A DNA stretch of 64,000 nucleotides from Amorphochlora amoebiformis (GCA_054601695.1 BAAHQB010000346.1:62001-126000), one strand, 5' to 3'; positions 48,212-63,633 are shown, counted from the stretch's first letter. The notes: a model not told the origin generated them from the letters alone. Numbers and translations are program-made.

Positions 48212-49139
48212 CGTCTAGCTTAGCTGTACATATATGAAGTTAAGATCGAAATCAGAGGCCTTTTAAACTAGTTAAAATCAACTGCTGAGTAGAAGTTCTC
48301 CTGGGATCTTGTTAATTATCTAGATCCTAGAGATTGTACAACTTAAATAAAAAATTAAATTTATGGACTGATAGCATTAACTGCAATAACGTTGCTCGCG
48401 CAAATTGCGGCGCAATCCATTTATATATACGTGGCAAAATGCCGCAGTAGCTACAGAGCAGTTTGCGTAAATAGGGGAACATCAGCCCTGTAGCTCATCT
48501 GACGCATGTAGATGTCTAGCTTCGCCCCCATCCTTATTCCCTGATCACATTTACATTTTCATATATACATTATGTAGATTATTTACCCCATATACATAAT
48601 ATTATATATATCTGTATGAATATTTATCTACATATGAAATAGTATTTATTACATGTTGAATTTCGTTACATTACATCATATATATATATATATATATATG
48701 TATATAACTATGTGTGTATCTACATAGGTATACATGTATGTATATATGTATGTGTGTATATATGTATGTATATACATACATGTACACATGTACATATATA
48801 CACATATACATATACATATGTACATATATATATATATATATATATACATATGCATATATATTATATCTAGTATATACATATATATATATATATACACGCA
48901 TACATATATACATGCATATTATATATTTTTATATATTCATGTGGTATGCAAAAAACAAGGATACACAATCAGTTTTAAATACATATATCTACAGTTAATC
49001 TCCGCATGACTTGTAAATGAAAACTAAACCCCATCCTTTTTTAAACAAACAAAACTTGCCAAACCTTGACCAGCGTGAGGGGTCTCAGGGCAGAAAAGAC
49101 AATGATATCATCAACAGATACCCTGATATTGCATCATCA
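48212..49139. other. Intergenic region after chitinase
   Basis: 48212-48360 is a likely 3' UTR. 48370-48560 is unique and GC-balanced, with the words GCAAATTGCGGCGCAAT and GGCAAAATGCCGCAGTAG; I see no gene in it. 48600-49010 is TA/TATG microsatellite. 49024-49139 is the 3' flank of the minus-strand glutaredoxin-like gene. Confidence 0.5.
48346..48351 (+). terminator. Candidate polyadenylation signal of the chitinase gene
   Basis: AATAAA 135 bp past the stop codon, followed by an A-rich stretch. Plausible, though AATAAA is expected often by chance in this composition. Confidence 0.4.
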
Positions 49140-49463
49140 TTATTTGCTCAGGTGGAAAAATAATACACTAGGAACAGACTAGGACTTAGCAGGCTTTAGT
49201 ACCCGGTGGGGTTGACATGATCTGAGCTGAAGACCATTCGAGACAGCTGTTGAAGTTTCTGAGGGGTTGGTGTTATGGGTGAAGGAACATATAAGCTTAG
49301 ATAAACTGCGTATCTAATATACATGAGCCTCGTGAAAATTGTTAACATCTTCATATATAGTTTATACAGCATCTATCTCTGTGAAAATTTTGTTAACATA
49401 TTCATATACAGTTTATGCAACATATATGTATATATGTGTCTATATATACATGTATATATGTAC

Positions 49464-49497
<34 letters not shown>

Positions 49498-49659
49498 AAA
49501 CTTATGTATAAATATATATATATATATATATATTACATTATATATATATATATATATACTTACATGTTCACAAATATCATATGTAAATATATATATATAT
49601 ACTTACATGTTCACAAATATCATATGTAAATATATATATATATATTTATATTTATATGT

Positions 49660-49708
<49 letters not shown>

Positions 49709-49791
49709 CTAGTTGTACAAACGCAATTTAAAATATATTCACATAATATATATATATACATATATATATATGTAATAAATAAATATGTAAT

Positions 49792-49857
<66 letters not shown>

Positions 49858-50072
49858 AAAAATATTAGTTTTATATATTATGTATACACATGTATTTTGC
49901 ACATATATATATATATATATAATATATATATATAATAATATAATATATATATATACATATATATGTGTATATATATCTATATATATATATATATATATTC
50001 ATATATATCTCATGCTTGTATACAACATAATGTATTATATATGTGATCATATATATATATATATATTATGTG

Positions 50073-50104
<32 letters not shown>

Positions 50105-50307
50105 TTACATGTATACATATATACATATAAACCACAGAGTACATATATATATATATATATATTTATACGTATATGTATATGTACATATATATATATATAT
50201 GTATATATGTATAATATATTATGCTGTGTACATGCATGAGAATAACATATATAAATAAACATATACATATTTATACAAAATGCATGTGCACATAATATAT
50301 AAAACTA

Positions 50308-50349
<42 letters not shown>

Positions 50350-50385
50350 CACATATACATATATACTAACGTATTACCTTTACAA

Positions 50386-50422
<37 letters not shown>

Positions 50423-50667
50423 ATACATGTGAATACATTTTGAATTTTGCGTATTTGTGCAAATATTTTTACATATTCTTATTTTTATACATGTATATGT
50501 ATATGTATACACATATAAATATATCTCTAAATGTATATACGTACACACACACGTATATATATATACATAGATATATACTTAATATACTCATATATCCATA
50601 TATGTATAATATTATATATAGCATATATACATTTGAATATATGTATATATACATGAATATAAAGTGC

Positions 50668-50711
<44 letters not shown>

Positions 50712-51053
50712 ATATATATATATATATACATATACATGTATATATTTATATATTAAGATGTATGTATTCTTTATGTATGAATATCTTATAAAGAAAAATG
50801 GATTTGATAGCTCATATAATGGTATTGTATCTGTCGTCTAACCAAGTTTATTCTTCGCCGAAGCTGAGGGGTCTGTTTCATCTTGTCTGCATAGTCCTCT
50901 CTATAATATATATGTTTTTTTACATATCTTAAAATATTGTATGAGATATCTATGTATATATATACATATATATAATATATATGTAAATATGTTTTATTAC
51001 TGTCATTGTGATTAGGAATATTGTACCATTACTGTTATCCTTAATACCACATG

Positions 51054-51094
<41 letters not shown>

Positions 51095-51146
51095 TGTGCA
51101 CATGCACATATAACATATGTTTACATATATGTTTACACACACACAT

Positions 51147-51195
<49 letters not shown>

Positions 51196-51401
51196 GAGAG
51201 AGTGTGTGTGTAACGTATATGTGAATTTAAACAAGGTTCATTCATATCCATTTATTTTATACATGTATTTGAATATATATATATATATATACATCTATAT
51301 ATATATATATGTAATATGTGTATGTATATACAAATGTACAAAAATATATACATATATATATATATACATACATACCCATATATACATACATATATATACA
51401 T

Positions 51402-51448
<47 letters not shown>

Positions 51449-51476
51449 ACACATGTACGTATAAACATGCATTACG

Positions 51477-51527
<51 letters not shown>

Positions 51528-51980
51528 TTATGTATGTATGCTATATAGCACTCGCTCAGATCCCACAAACCTTAAATCATCCAAGTCCGGCCCAAGATCA
51601 ACACAATTACCTAAGTCAAATAAGCTCGTATCACGACGTTCTTTAACATCACTGTTGCAATTATCGACGTCGTTTCCATCGTCGCCGCTGGTAACGTTAT
51701 CACCCGAGGTATTATTGACCTCGCCCGCGGCTACTTCGCCGGTGTCTACGTCGCCGTCTACATCACTGGCTGCGTCGCTGCTATCTCCTTCAGCAACAAG
51801 TTCGTCCATCGTAGCAGATGTGTTTACTCCAGCGGATGTTGTGTCGATACCAGGAGAGTCAGGGGCTGAGGAGGGGTTGCCGCATGCTGCCTGCGTATTG
51901 GCATGTACATGCTTGCTTTTGCGAACGTACGTATAAATAAAAAAATACAAATACACATATACATAACGTACAGTATATAT

Positions 51981-52018
<38 letters not shown>

Positions 52019-52228
52019 CATAAAGGTGAATGTACTGCATATAAAATCTAAAATACATATGTATAATATATATATATTTATATCTACATTTATATATATA
52101 TATATATACATATTCAATATAGGTACATGTATTACTTTATATCTAATACAATATAAATATATAGACATACGTATGTTTACATTTCCACATTTGTATTCAT
52201 CCATGCTCAATAGAATAATAAATATATA

Positions 52229-52312
<84 letters not shown>

Positions 52313-52530
52313 CATTACCGTGAATGGATGAGTTTCGATGTAGTAGTCAATTGCTGATCTTTGGTGGAATTCAGGAAGATTCGCCTTAACTATCCTGACG
52401 TGTGCATATATAGATAGTATCTATACCTCTTATATATTTATATTTGTATAATGTATACATATATATTTATATATATATATATATATATGTGCATACATGT
52501 ACACACACATACATACACACATGTATATAT

Positions 52531-52573
<43 letters not shown>

Positions 52574-52589
52574 ACATGAATGTAATTTG

Positions 52590-52648
<59 letters not shown>

Positions 52649-52703
52649 GTACATATATATATATGTATGTAAGTGTATATATATATATATATATATTTAT
52701 ATA

Positions 52704-52735
<32 letters not shown>

Positions 52736-53415
52736 CATTATATACATGCGTATAATGCCACCTTTACCTTCTTGAATCTCCCAGTCTCTCATCTCCAACT
52801 CTCCCTTCCTTTTCCCTCTTCATCAGTGTCTCTCTTGCATGCATGCATACATACATATTACATATAATATATACATATACATTTATATATATATATATTA
52901 TTATATACATATGTATATATTATAATATATATATATATAAATTATATGTTTTTACGCATGTAAAAGGTGACAAATATGAAAATTCTACATATAACTTATA
53001 TATACATATAAAAACATATCTCAAATATATATATGTATATATACATATTGTATATATCTACATAAATATTTATATATTTTCCCACACATGGTAATATATG
53101 CTTACGTACACCCTCTGAATCAATCTCTTTTTCTTCTCCTCCCTGCTTCCATATATATCTGCCTAACAAGCAACAGCAACTTATATGGATGCTGAAAACA
53201 AACCTTGGACGTGTTAGCTTTCTCCTCAGCATAGACGTCTCAGACAGCCATTTATCAATATCCGTGCGATTAGAGCCTAAGGATTAGGGAATGGGGTTTG
53301 AATTAGGGTTCAGATGGAATAAAGGGCTCATATAAGAGGCAAAAGGTTAGAAAATTTAATCGTTATGTTTATATATATAAATACATTATGAATATACATA
53401 CACACATATATGTAC

Positions 53416-53449
<34 letters not shown>

Positions 53450-53517
53450 TATGTGTATGTACATATAACAATAGTTATAAATGTCTTTGCATGCATATCT
53501 ACACGCACAGATATTAA

Positions 53518-53556
<39 letters not shown>

Positions 53557-53875
53557 TATATATTTTTATATATGTATATATATATACATATATTTATTTA
53601 TATAATACCTACATTTATGTAAATGTAATGTGTGTTATATGTAATACATATCTATATATATGTCTACAGATATTATATGTAAGATATATGTGCCCATACA
53701 TACCTACAGATACATTATATGCTTTACAACAATGTTATTTTTATGTATTATACATGCATAAAAAAACATGTTGCAACGTATATATGTTGTACATGTTAAA
53801 TATGTGTGCATTTTTGTACACACATATATGTATATATATGTATATATATATATATGTATATATTACAAAAATATA

Positions 53876-53907
<32 letters not shown>

Positions 53908-53978
53908 ATAATATATTACATTACCTGTATATTCTATTTACATTTTGTATATATGTGTGTATGTGTACACATGTAATA

Positions 53979-54015
<37 letters not shown>

Positions 54016-55436
54016 CAACATACATATACATATATATATTTATATATCAAAATATATTATATTACATGTGTATTCTATTTACGTTATGTATATATCTGTA
54101 TATATGTACATACCAATTTATATACATGCAAGATAAGTAAATATAAGTAAGTATATTATTTCTATATATATTATATTGATATATGTATACATATATAAAC
54201 ACATATATATATATATATACATATGTACATATACATATAAATATATGTATATATATATATGTAAATATATATACATATATAATAAAGGGAGAGGACACAC
54301 ACACACATACACAACACACTCACATACACACACACAGCGAGAGAGAGAGAGAGAGCGAAATACCAAAAAAGAAAGGGATTGGGATGGAAATGCTTAACAG
54401 ACGGAGAGAGATAGCAAGAAATAAATTAAACGGACAGGGAGGAGACGAGAAAGAAATAGAGAGAGAGCTCGAGAGGAAGAGGGAGAGACAAAAATAGAAG
54501 AGAACTGGGTGAGAAACAGATTGAAAGAGGGAAATAGGAAGACTAGGAGAGACGAGAGAGGGAAAGAGAGAGAAAATTGGGGAGAGGGAAAGAGAAAAAG
54601 TGAAAGAGAGGAAGCGTTAAGATTAGGGCTACTGGGAAGCAGCATACGAGGCTTGAAGGTTGAGTCAACCTATATGTGTGTATGGATATATGTGTTCATA
54701 TGAATATGTGTGCTATTGCATATATGTATACATAAATATATATATATATATATACATATATTAGATGTGTATATATAGAAATATATTATTACGGCATAAA
54801 TATGTATAAATGTACATAAAAATGTAACATATATATTTTATATATATATCATATATGTTTGTAATTTATACAAATATTGTGTTGTACATATATATACATA
54901 AACACACACATATACATATATTATATATCTATATATATATATATATAAATACATATATTTATATGGCATTATACACACACATATTACACATACATAAATC
55001 TGTATTTATGTTATGTATGATAATGTACATGAAATACCGTACCCATTTGACGATATCAAGAGACTCCACCATAGCTTCCCCCTTATCCACCTTCAAGTGA
55101 CCAAGTTAGGCTCAGGTTAGGGTTTAGAGTTCGTCTAAGGTTAGTCAAAAACCTCTAATACAGGGGTGATCCTCTTTCCTGCCAGTCTAACTAATTTATC
55201 GGCCTTGTCGTACCTGGAAAGTTATAGATTAATATCTATACACACAAATATAATATATATATATATATATGTATATTTACATACACATATTATATTGTAT
55301 TTTGGTTTTAGTTTTCATGTAATATGTATGTATTCCTATATACATAAATATTCTGTATATAGAATTTACACAATATAATTGTTCACATACATTAGTTGTC
55401 CATATGTATGTGGTATTATCATACATATATACATAC

Positions 55437-55467
<31 letters not shown>

Positions 55468-55634
55468 AATAAATACACATATATATATATATATAAAACA
55501 TGTATAAATAAGTATATATATGTATATATATATTGTATGTAATGTATATATATATATATATACCTTCCATGATATATATATATATACATATTATAATTAT
55601 ACATACATACACATATATATGTATGTATATACAT

Positions 55635-55670
<36 letters not shown>

Positions 55671-56000
55671 AGTATATATATATATATTATACATCTGCCT
55701 GTAAATTATACATAAGTATTCACCATACATAAGTATTCATAGAGATAAATGTGTATGATATATATACGTGTATAACAACACTACAGATATAAATACATGT
55801 ATATATATATATATATATATTATATGTATATATAATATAATTATATATATATATACATATCATATGTGCATACGTGTATATATGCATTTAATACATATGT
55901 ATATATATATATATATGTATATATGCATAACACACACACACACATATGTATATATATATATGAATATGTATGTATATATGTATGTATATATTTATAATAA

Positions 56001-56071
<71 letters not shown>

Positions 56072-56381
56072 TCACATAACGAACACAAGGTCGACCGCGA
56101 TGTTCTTAAGTCCAAAAATCATCCTAATAGATATGAAATATATACGTATATATATATATATATATACTTATATATAAATGCATAATATATGTATGTGCAT
56201 GTGTATGTATGTATGTATATATATTTTTATATATGTATATATACATATATATGTACATGTAGGTATATATATATAGAAATATACATATGTATATAGATGC
56301 ATATATATGTATATACATATATATATATATATACATACATATATATATATATATAATACAATGTCTCTACTTATGTATATG

Positions 56382-56427
<46 letters not shown>

Positions 56428-56624
56428 TTTACAATAATATACAAGTTGTAGTGTATTGCACACATACGAATGTATATATGTGTATGTATTTATTTCTATA
56501 TCTTTATTGTGTATGTAGGTATGTATGAAATAAGTATATATGTACATATTTGTACATATTATATATATATATATATATATATATGCATATATGTGTATAT
56601 ATATGATATATATATATGTATATA

Positions 56625-56684
<60 letters not shown>

Positions 56685-57121
56685 GATAGATATATATATA
56701 TATATATATATATTGACACATATTTATGATATATATGATCTTCTCACAGATGTATATATATATATATATATCTACAGTACCTACATATGTATTGTACACA
56801 TATATGTACGCATACGTATTATGGTACATCGCATAAACATACGTTTTATATACAGACACATGTATTTCTATGCATATACAGACCTATATACACACATATA
56901 TATATGTACGTATGCGTATTATGGTACATCGCATGAACATACGTATTATATACAGACACATGTATTTCTATGCATATACAGACATGTATACACACACATA
57001 TTCATTTACTTATATGTATATATATATATATATATCTAATTCATTTACTTATATATATATATATATCTATATATATATGTAGATATTTGTATATATCTAT
57101 ATGTATGATACATACATATAT

Positions 57122-57161
<40 letters not shown>

Positions 57162-57267
57162 GCATATATATTATTACATGTTTAGTAATATTTTGATACC
57201 TTGCTCTAGTGCAATATTCACAGTGATCGAAAACATACAGCTTGGGAAGATTGGGCGGTACAACTCT
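49140..57267 (-). CDS. Glutaredoxin-2 (GrxB)-like protein with acidic insertion
   Basis: Predicted GST-fold glutaredoxin like bacterial Grx2, a glutathione-dependent thiol oxidoreductase. Eleven phase-consistent exons: 57267-57200, 56123-56076, 55213-55153, 55090-55043, 54669-54648, 53276-53204, 52394-52319, 51890-51571, 50900-50843, 49258-49203, 49167-49140 (TAA); 285 residues plus any upstream exon. Family landmarks in order: [20 protein letters not shown] (active site CEYC instead of CPYC), [26 protein letters not shown]...[28 protein letters not shown]. The exon 51890-51571 encodes about 106 mostly acidic, Ser/Asp-rich residues not found in bacterial Grx2 and takes the place of much of the C-terminal helical domain. 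The last two exons are open in two frames; I chose the one set by the DYADKM motif. The true start lies upstream of 57267 and was not found. Confidence 0.82.
54290..54625. repeat. Purine-rich GAGA tract
   Basis: CACACA followed by 330 bp of GAGAGA/GGAAGA-like DNA in an intron of the glutaredoxin-like gene. The Arg/Glu-rich readings on the plus strand are low complexity. Confidence 0.8.
56805..56985. repeat. Two-copy tandem duplication, about 100-bp period
   Basis: GTATTATGGTACATCGCAT, ATATACAGACACATGTATTT and CTATGCATATACAGAC occur in the same order at 56816-56882 and 56917-56983, differing at only a few bases. Confidence 0.85.
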
Positions 57268-57378
57268 CTGAGGGAGCTGAGGAACTGAATATGTATTGTA
57301 AGTGTGCATGATACCTATATACCCATCTACACGTGTAATTATTTGCGTATGTATATTGTATAAGAAATATTTACATGG

Positions 57379-57421
<43 letters not shown>

Positions 57422-57673
57422 CATACATTTATTTACACATATATATATGTATATATATATGTATATATATATATATGTATAATGTATGTAAATGTACACA
57501 TATAAACATTCACAGATGAATTTTATACATATATATATATATATATTTATACATATATATATATATATATATGTACATAAATATATTTGTATATATATAT
57601 ATATATATATATATACATAAGTTATTTATTTATATATACATCTATGTTTTTACATGATGTATATTTAGATGTG

Positions 57674-57722
<49 letters not shown>

Positions 57723-57725
57723 TAT

Positions 57726-57761
<36 letters not shown>

Positions 57762-58020
57762 TATATTTATAAATATATATAGTATTGCATTTAGATATAT
57801 GTTACGTGGGAGTTTAGGTGAACGCCAGAACGAAAATCCGATTATTGGATTAGTCGTGCTCTTCCATCGTAAATGGACCAGGGCCTACATAAAATACTTA
57901 CATATAATTTGTAAATCATATATTATATATTATTATATATATACATATATATGTATATATATATATATACATACATATATATATATATATATTTACGTGT
58001 ATATATGCATGATATATGTA

Positions 58021-58068
<48 letters not shown>

Positions 58069-58122
58069 GATATGTTTTAGTGTATATATTTTCTACACAT
58101 GTATATGAAATACTATGTATAC

Positions 58123-58182
<60 letters not shown>

Positions 58183-58343
58183 CATAATAAATATATATAT
58201 ATTATTATATTATTTTTTTTTGTATATTATATTTATTTCGTACTTTTCGTCTATTACGTTACATATCTGTAATACAAATGTATATACATATATTAGATAT
58301 TTCATCTTATATATATCTTGATATGTAAGTATACATTACATAC
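57268..58343. other. TA microsatellite with one possible exon island
   Basis: Mostly TA/TATG repeat. An island at about 57797-57895 is unique. On the minus strand it reads NPIIGFSFWRSPKLP up to a GTAACA donor and could be the 5' exon of the glutaredoxin-like gene; on the plus strand it reads ERQNENPIIGLVVLFH up to GTAAAT. Neither can be preferred. Confidence 0.35.
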
Positions 58344-59017
58344 ATGTCGAAAATCAACATGCGGGACACTGATTTCTGGGAAAAGCCTACGGCGTGAAGG
58401 CATCGGGAAAAAGAAATATATAAATATTGCATAACCCCAGCAATCAGGCCTAGTGCCAGAAACGATAGCCCTATCCCTCGCCATCGCCCAAGAGATTTCT
58501 GTCAAACCAAAACATGCGGCCAAGAGATGAGAGACTCTATTCAGAGCCGGCGTTTCTTCACAGAAAAGTTGAAAAACAGTAGGAATAGTGTGCAGGTATG
58601 AAATGGAGTATGTTTTAGGGTAGATGGTAGTGAAGGTGAGGGAAAGTTACGCGGCGTCGATCCTGGGGTCTCGGGGGTTCCATGACTCTTGACCAGCCGA
58701 AAAGATTTCGATAATACCGAAAAGATAGCACTCTGTTAGAAGGACCGAACTTATCTTTTTTGAAAGATCTCTTCGGCTTGGGGTGTTGCGATGCCTACAT
58801 GCAAGCCAGGTCATTTCCCCATCCATCTGGTGAAGATTCGTATTATGTAGTCCTAAATTTTACTTTAGTCCATCCATGTAACCCCACACATTCTATGAAA
58901 GCAATAATATTTTGGGGGGAAAGCCTAAAGGGATGTGTGGCTGGAAAGTTGGGTGGGTACAACGTGTGGAGTGGTTGGCAAATATTTCGTGCCCACAGTG
59001 TTCCCCGCTACGTTTAG
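58344..59017 (+). CDS. Unrecognised gene, plus strand
   Basis: No family recognised. Exon 1 is 58344-58393 (ATG, MSKINMRDTDFWEKP), exon 2 is 58448-58595 with a strong GTATGA donor, Arg-rich with SRRFFTEKLKN. A third island, 58740-59017, is open for 92 codons to a TAG and carries LKDLFGLGCCDAYMQA and VWSGWQIFRAH. It needs one leftover base from a further small exon (58633-58642 would fit). The first two exons are the better supported. Confidence 0.42.
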
Positions 59018-59434
59018 GGAGCAAAAATCTTCATAAAAATGTCCAATCTACCTTTGTGCACTCCTTGACCAGTTTGGACACCTTTCCTTTAATTTTGTTT
59101 TTGGCCAGCATTCTAGTGGACTTATCAGTTGATGTTGTGCATTACCATGGTCTATGATACCATAGTTAGTAACTTACATAAAACTAGTCTGCACTTGTGA
59201 CGACCTAAATTACAACAACCTCTAGACGTGGTCGATATTCCCTAGTATCCACGTGTCAAGCTATCGGTTAGGGATGTACCCTGTGGAAAGTTTACCTTTA
59301 GTAGGAAATGTTTCGCTGCATGACAGCGGTAAAGCCTGGGTTGGGGAATTGCACGTGGTAATGATGTTTATAAATACATAGAAAGTAGTTCAGTATTTGG
59401 ATGTGCACAAATAAGAAATCCATTTTTCCACGTC
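59018..59434. other. Intergenic, convergent 3' ends
   Basis: Unique AT-moderate DNA between the plus-strand stop at 59017 and the minus-strand stop at 59435. It probably holds both 3' UTRs. A minus ORF at 59298-59504 overlaps the neighbouring terminal exon in another frame. Confidence 0.45.
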
Positions 59435-59882
59435 TTAGATGATTTTCTTTGGCTGGTACATTTTGAATCCAAGTAAAGTCGCGATATCCTTCTGTTCCTG
59501 TCATATTTCGTCAACTTATGTTGAGAGTATATAGAGGCAAAGGGACAGATTTAAGGGATTGCGCGTCGGGATGTAACGCTATAGTTCTTAAGCCCAATTA
59601 GTAGCGAGCTGACGAAGTTCCACAGGTAGAAAAGTGTCAAAATATATTGGTAACCTTCGCCGTGACCTATGGTTTACCTGAGGGGATACTGAGAGGGAAG
59701 TATATTTCCACAGTCAAGTGCGAAGGCGTTGCGAAAACGTCCTACAGTCCGACTCCTACTGAGTTGCGAATTAGTCGCTATGAACTCCCTAGCCTGGCTG
59801 ACGAGGTAGTACACAAGTACCCCAATATAGTAGTATATAGAAACAAATCAACATGCACATGTGAATATAGAGCGTCACATTT

Positions 59883-59931
<49 letters not shown>

Positions 59932-59995
59932 TACAAATATGTATTTTTATAATACATACAGATCTATGTACAAACTTCCATGTATACATATACAT

Positions 59996-60027
<32 letters not shown>

Positions 60028-60033
60028 GTCATG

Positions 60034-60064
<31 letters not shown>

Positions 60065-60111
60065 TATAATATATGTATATTATGTATTGACATAACTATG
60101 TATTTATACTA

Positions 60112-60152
<41 letters not shown>

Positions 60153-60172
60153 TATTTTATATATATATATGC

Positions 60173-60203
<31 letters not shown>

Positions 60204-60303
60204 TAGGGATGAGCGGCAATTCATCCGACTTAAAAATGTTTTTAAGCAAATACAATCCTTGGCAGTAAGAAAATTCCTGCTCTGGCCCCATTGATACCAC
60301 AAC
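59435..60303 (-). CDS. Unrecognised gene, 3' exons
   Basis: No family recognised. Four exons chain in phase: 60303-60230 (starts at a splice site), 59797-59678, 59608-59578, 59497-59435 (TAA); 95 residues visible. Pieces: SMGPEQEFSYCQGLYLLKN, TNSQLSRSRTVGRFRNAF, SLLIGLKNYS, DIATLLGFKMYQPKKII. Donors GTAAAC and acceptors with GTCAG/GACAG support the minus strand, although the plus strand of 59622-59885 is also open. The 5' part lies upstream and was not found. Confidence 0.48.
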
Positions 60304-60524
60304 CTTGATCAAGAGTAAGCTACACATTCAGATTTACATTTTATGTATATCTAATATGTATATATATATATGCATATATATGTATGTATTATCACAATAT
60401 CACAAATTTCATGCATACATATTCATGTATATAAACATACATGTATGAATAAATATTTTCATTTTTATTCATATATGTATGTACATATATATATATATAT
60501 ATGTATGTATATCATAGTATTATA

Positions 60525-60556
<32 letters not shown>

Positions 60557-60796
60557 GTACATATATAATATGCGTGCCAGCATATGAAAAAATACATCAT
60601 ATATCTAGATATATGTGTGTATGCCATCTAGTATATTCGCACCTGATTTAAATGCCATTGCACATACACTGTAAATATTTTTACTATGGTGATTAAATAC
60701 ACACATATCACATTCTGGATATATCCTAGATCATGGTTATATTTATATTTGAAGCTCATATTTGTACATATGTACATGTGTGTGTGTCTGTGTCAG
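60304..60796. other. Intergenic or intronic TA-rich DNA
   Basis: TA/TATG repeat with a few unique words; no exon seen. It probably contains 5' exons or the promoter of the minus-strand neighbour. Confidence 0.4.
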
Positions 60797-60871
60797 TGAG
60801 CCAGGGCCAATCCGTTGCTAGTAACTTGCAATCCGTAATCCGATCACCATAGTGATATGTGCACTATCATA

Positions 60872-60903
<32 letters not shown>

Positions 60904-61015
60904 TTTAAATATCTATCATGATATATACACGTAAACATATATATATATATCTCTAAAATATATATACTTTAACTATACATCACGTAGCAACTTCATATGT
61001 CTAGTATGTGTATAT

Positions 61016-61064
<49 letters not shown>

Positions 61065-61425
61065 TATATATTATACACACAAAATTATATAACTATATAA
61101 TATGAAGTATATATATGATATATGAATACAATAAAAAATGCTCAGATTTTATGCAATGATTGACGTCAAGTTATAGATGAACAGTGATTTCGAGCTTCGC
61201 AGTTGAGCTCGATGCAAGCAACATGGCTACATACCCTTTAGCCACATGTTCCAACAATGCGGGGAATCCCTACAAATTAGGACCACCTATCAATGGAGTA
61301 TATATCGTAAATAATTACTCAAACGAACCATATACAGACATTTTATGTATACATATATGTATATATCTATATACATATATATATATATCCATATACATAT
61401 ATATATATATATATTATGTATATGT

Positions 61426-61458
<33 letters not shown>

Positions 61459-62112
61459 GTGTATGTATATATGTGAATATATGTATATATATCATATATT
61501 CACATATGAAGTTAACAGAATTGAATATATTTGTGTATACACATGTATATATATATATATATGTGTATATATACTTATCATATATATATATGTGTATTGT
61601 GTGTAGATGATGTGTAAATACAAAAATATTTAATATGTGAGTACAATTACATATAACAAGTGTATTACAATGGATATGTGTATTATCCGCCAAGAGATGA
61701 CTTAAGACAACTGAAAGCCGTATGGACATTCCGCAATACTGTAGTATATGCGCTCTCTCATAAGCTCCTAAAATATATCATATACACAATATTTATGCAT
61801 AGATATAAAATATCCAACATATACTTGGGTATAAATATAAATATGAAAATTAATACAAATATGAACATAGATGTGTACATGGACATATTGATATGTGTAT
61901 ATACGTAAATACAAATGCATAGGACTTTCCTATACGTACATTATCCATAAATATATATATATACGCACACACACATATATATATGTATATATATATATGT
62001 ATATATATATACATATATATATACCATACCTTAAAATATGTACATATATGTATATCTTATTTAGACATTCAAACACATACAACGCTATAATATCATATGT
62101 ACATGTTATACT

Positions 62113-62186
<74 letters not shown>

Positions 62187-62303
62187 CTATGTAATAAACG
62201 CAAGTAACTTTTTTCATATAAATATACACTTAGTATATATATATATATATATATATTACTATGTAATAAACACAAGTAACTTTTCTTATATAAATATATA
62301 CTT

Positions 62304-62335
<32 letters not shown>

Positions 62336-62593
62336 CACACATATATATATATATATATAGGTATGTATATATATATATGTATATATATAATACATGTATA
62401 TATACATACGCATGTAACCTTGGAAGGATAATCTGGAAGCTTAAGGAAGTTCGAACACGTACTCGCCAACGGCAGGGCATTTGGATTTGCCACGGACCTT
62501 TGTTTCATATATGCGTACTGATATGTATGTACCTGTTTTCATATATATATATATATTTTGTACATATGTATAATATATATATATATATACATT

Positions 62594-62625
<32 letters not shown>

Positions 62626-62754
62626 ATATACATGTACACACACATACATATATATATCATATATATATATATTATACATATTATATATATATATATATAT
62701 GTGTGTGTACACATAAATAAGATTTGTAAATATAGCATTTATATATACAAATAT

Positions 62755-62788
<34 letters not shown>

Positions 62789-62925
62789 AATGTAAAAATA
62801 TTGAATATATATATTTCTTTTCATACATATGTATATTTATATACATATTACGAAAATGTTTATATATATATATGTATTATATATATACATACATATATAT
62901 ATACACACACACATACACACACATA

Positions 62926-62961
<36 letters not shown>

Positions 62962-63318
62962 TTTTTCACCATACGTAAATGTACGAAAATGGAACATACC
63001 ACGGCACGCGCACGATTGTAATGGGGGGCCTCAGCGATGACAGCTTAAAAAAATTGTTTTATGTAAACAACAGGTATGACTACGTATATATACACATATA
63101 CAGAAGATATATAAATATGTTTATATATGTATATATAATAGCCTACCATAAATATACGTTATATTATATATATTGTATTGTATTATATTATGCTGTATTA
63201 TATGACATTATATATATATATTTGCAAAATAAAATCTAATGTATATATATACATACATATATTTATATATATATGTATATATATATATATATATATAATA
63301 TATGCCTATATATATAAT

Positions 63319-63375
<57 letters not shown>

Positions 63376-63633
63376 ACACATCTAATATATATATATATAT
63401 ATATAATTATACACATATTTCCAATCCCAACTGACGCAAAATTAGTTGAAAATAGTTTTAACCGAATACGTAATCCTGTGGTAACTTAAACTCTAAACCA
63501 AACCTAAGTATTGTCTAAAACCCTTATCTACCTACAGAGGATAATATCTCAACTCTACACATGATCTTACACTATTCCTAACCCTTAGGCTGGATAAAAC
63601 CTGTCCGGCAGGCAAGCGAGGACATCTGATATA
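60797..63633 (+). CDS. Candidate exons of an unrecognised plus-strand gene
   Basis: Islands that look coding: 60797-60820 joined in phase to 61203-61306 (acceptor TTCGCAG, donor [36 protein letters not shown]); 61665-61737 ([19 protein letters not shown], no clear acceptor); 62979-63073 ([17 protein letters not shown], donor GTATGA) joined in phase to 63589-63633 ([12 protein letters not shown]). The islands cannot all be joined, so this may be two genes. Tyr- and Asn-rich; no domain recognised. Confidence 0.32.
62184..62312. repeat. Two-copy tandem duplication, about 72-bp period
   Basis: TATTACTATGTAATAAACGC and AAGTAACTTTT recur at 62183-62230 and 62255-62302 with TA runs between. Confidence 0.8.

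Noticed and set aside
49010-49130. Minus-strand words like VDDIIVF, suggestive of a reverse transcriptase remnant
   Set aside because: The match is limited to a few residues and no neighbouring retroelement motif is seen. The segment lies at and just past the 3' end of a glutaredoxin-like gene model that ends at 49140.
51316-51936. Plus-strand ORF of 206 codons with Ser/Thr/Pro-rich part
   Set aside because: It is antisense to the acidic exon of the glutaredoxin-like gene, which has matching phases on both sides, and its first third is TA repeat.
59647-59952. Plus-strand ORF of 101 codons
   Set aside because: It ends in TA repeat and overlaps, in antisense, exons of the minus-strand gene at 59435-60303 that chain in phase with good splice sites.
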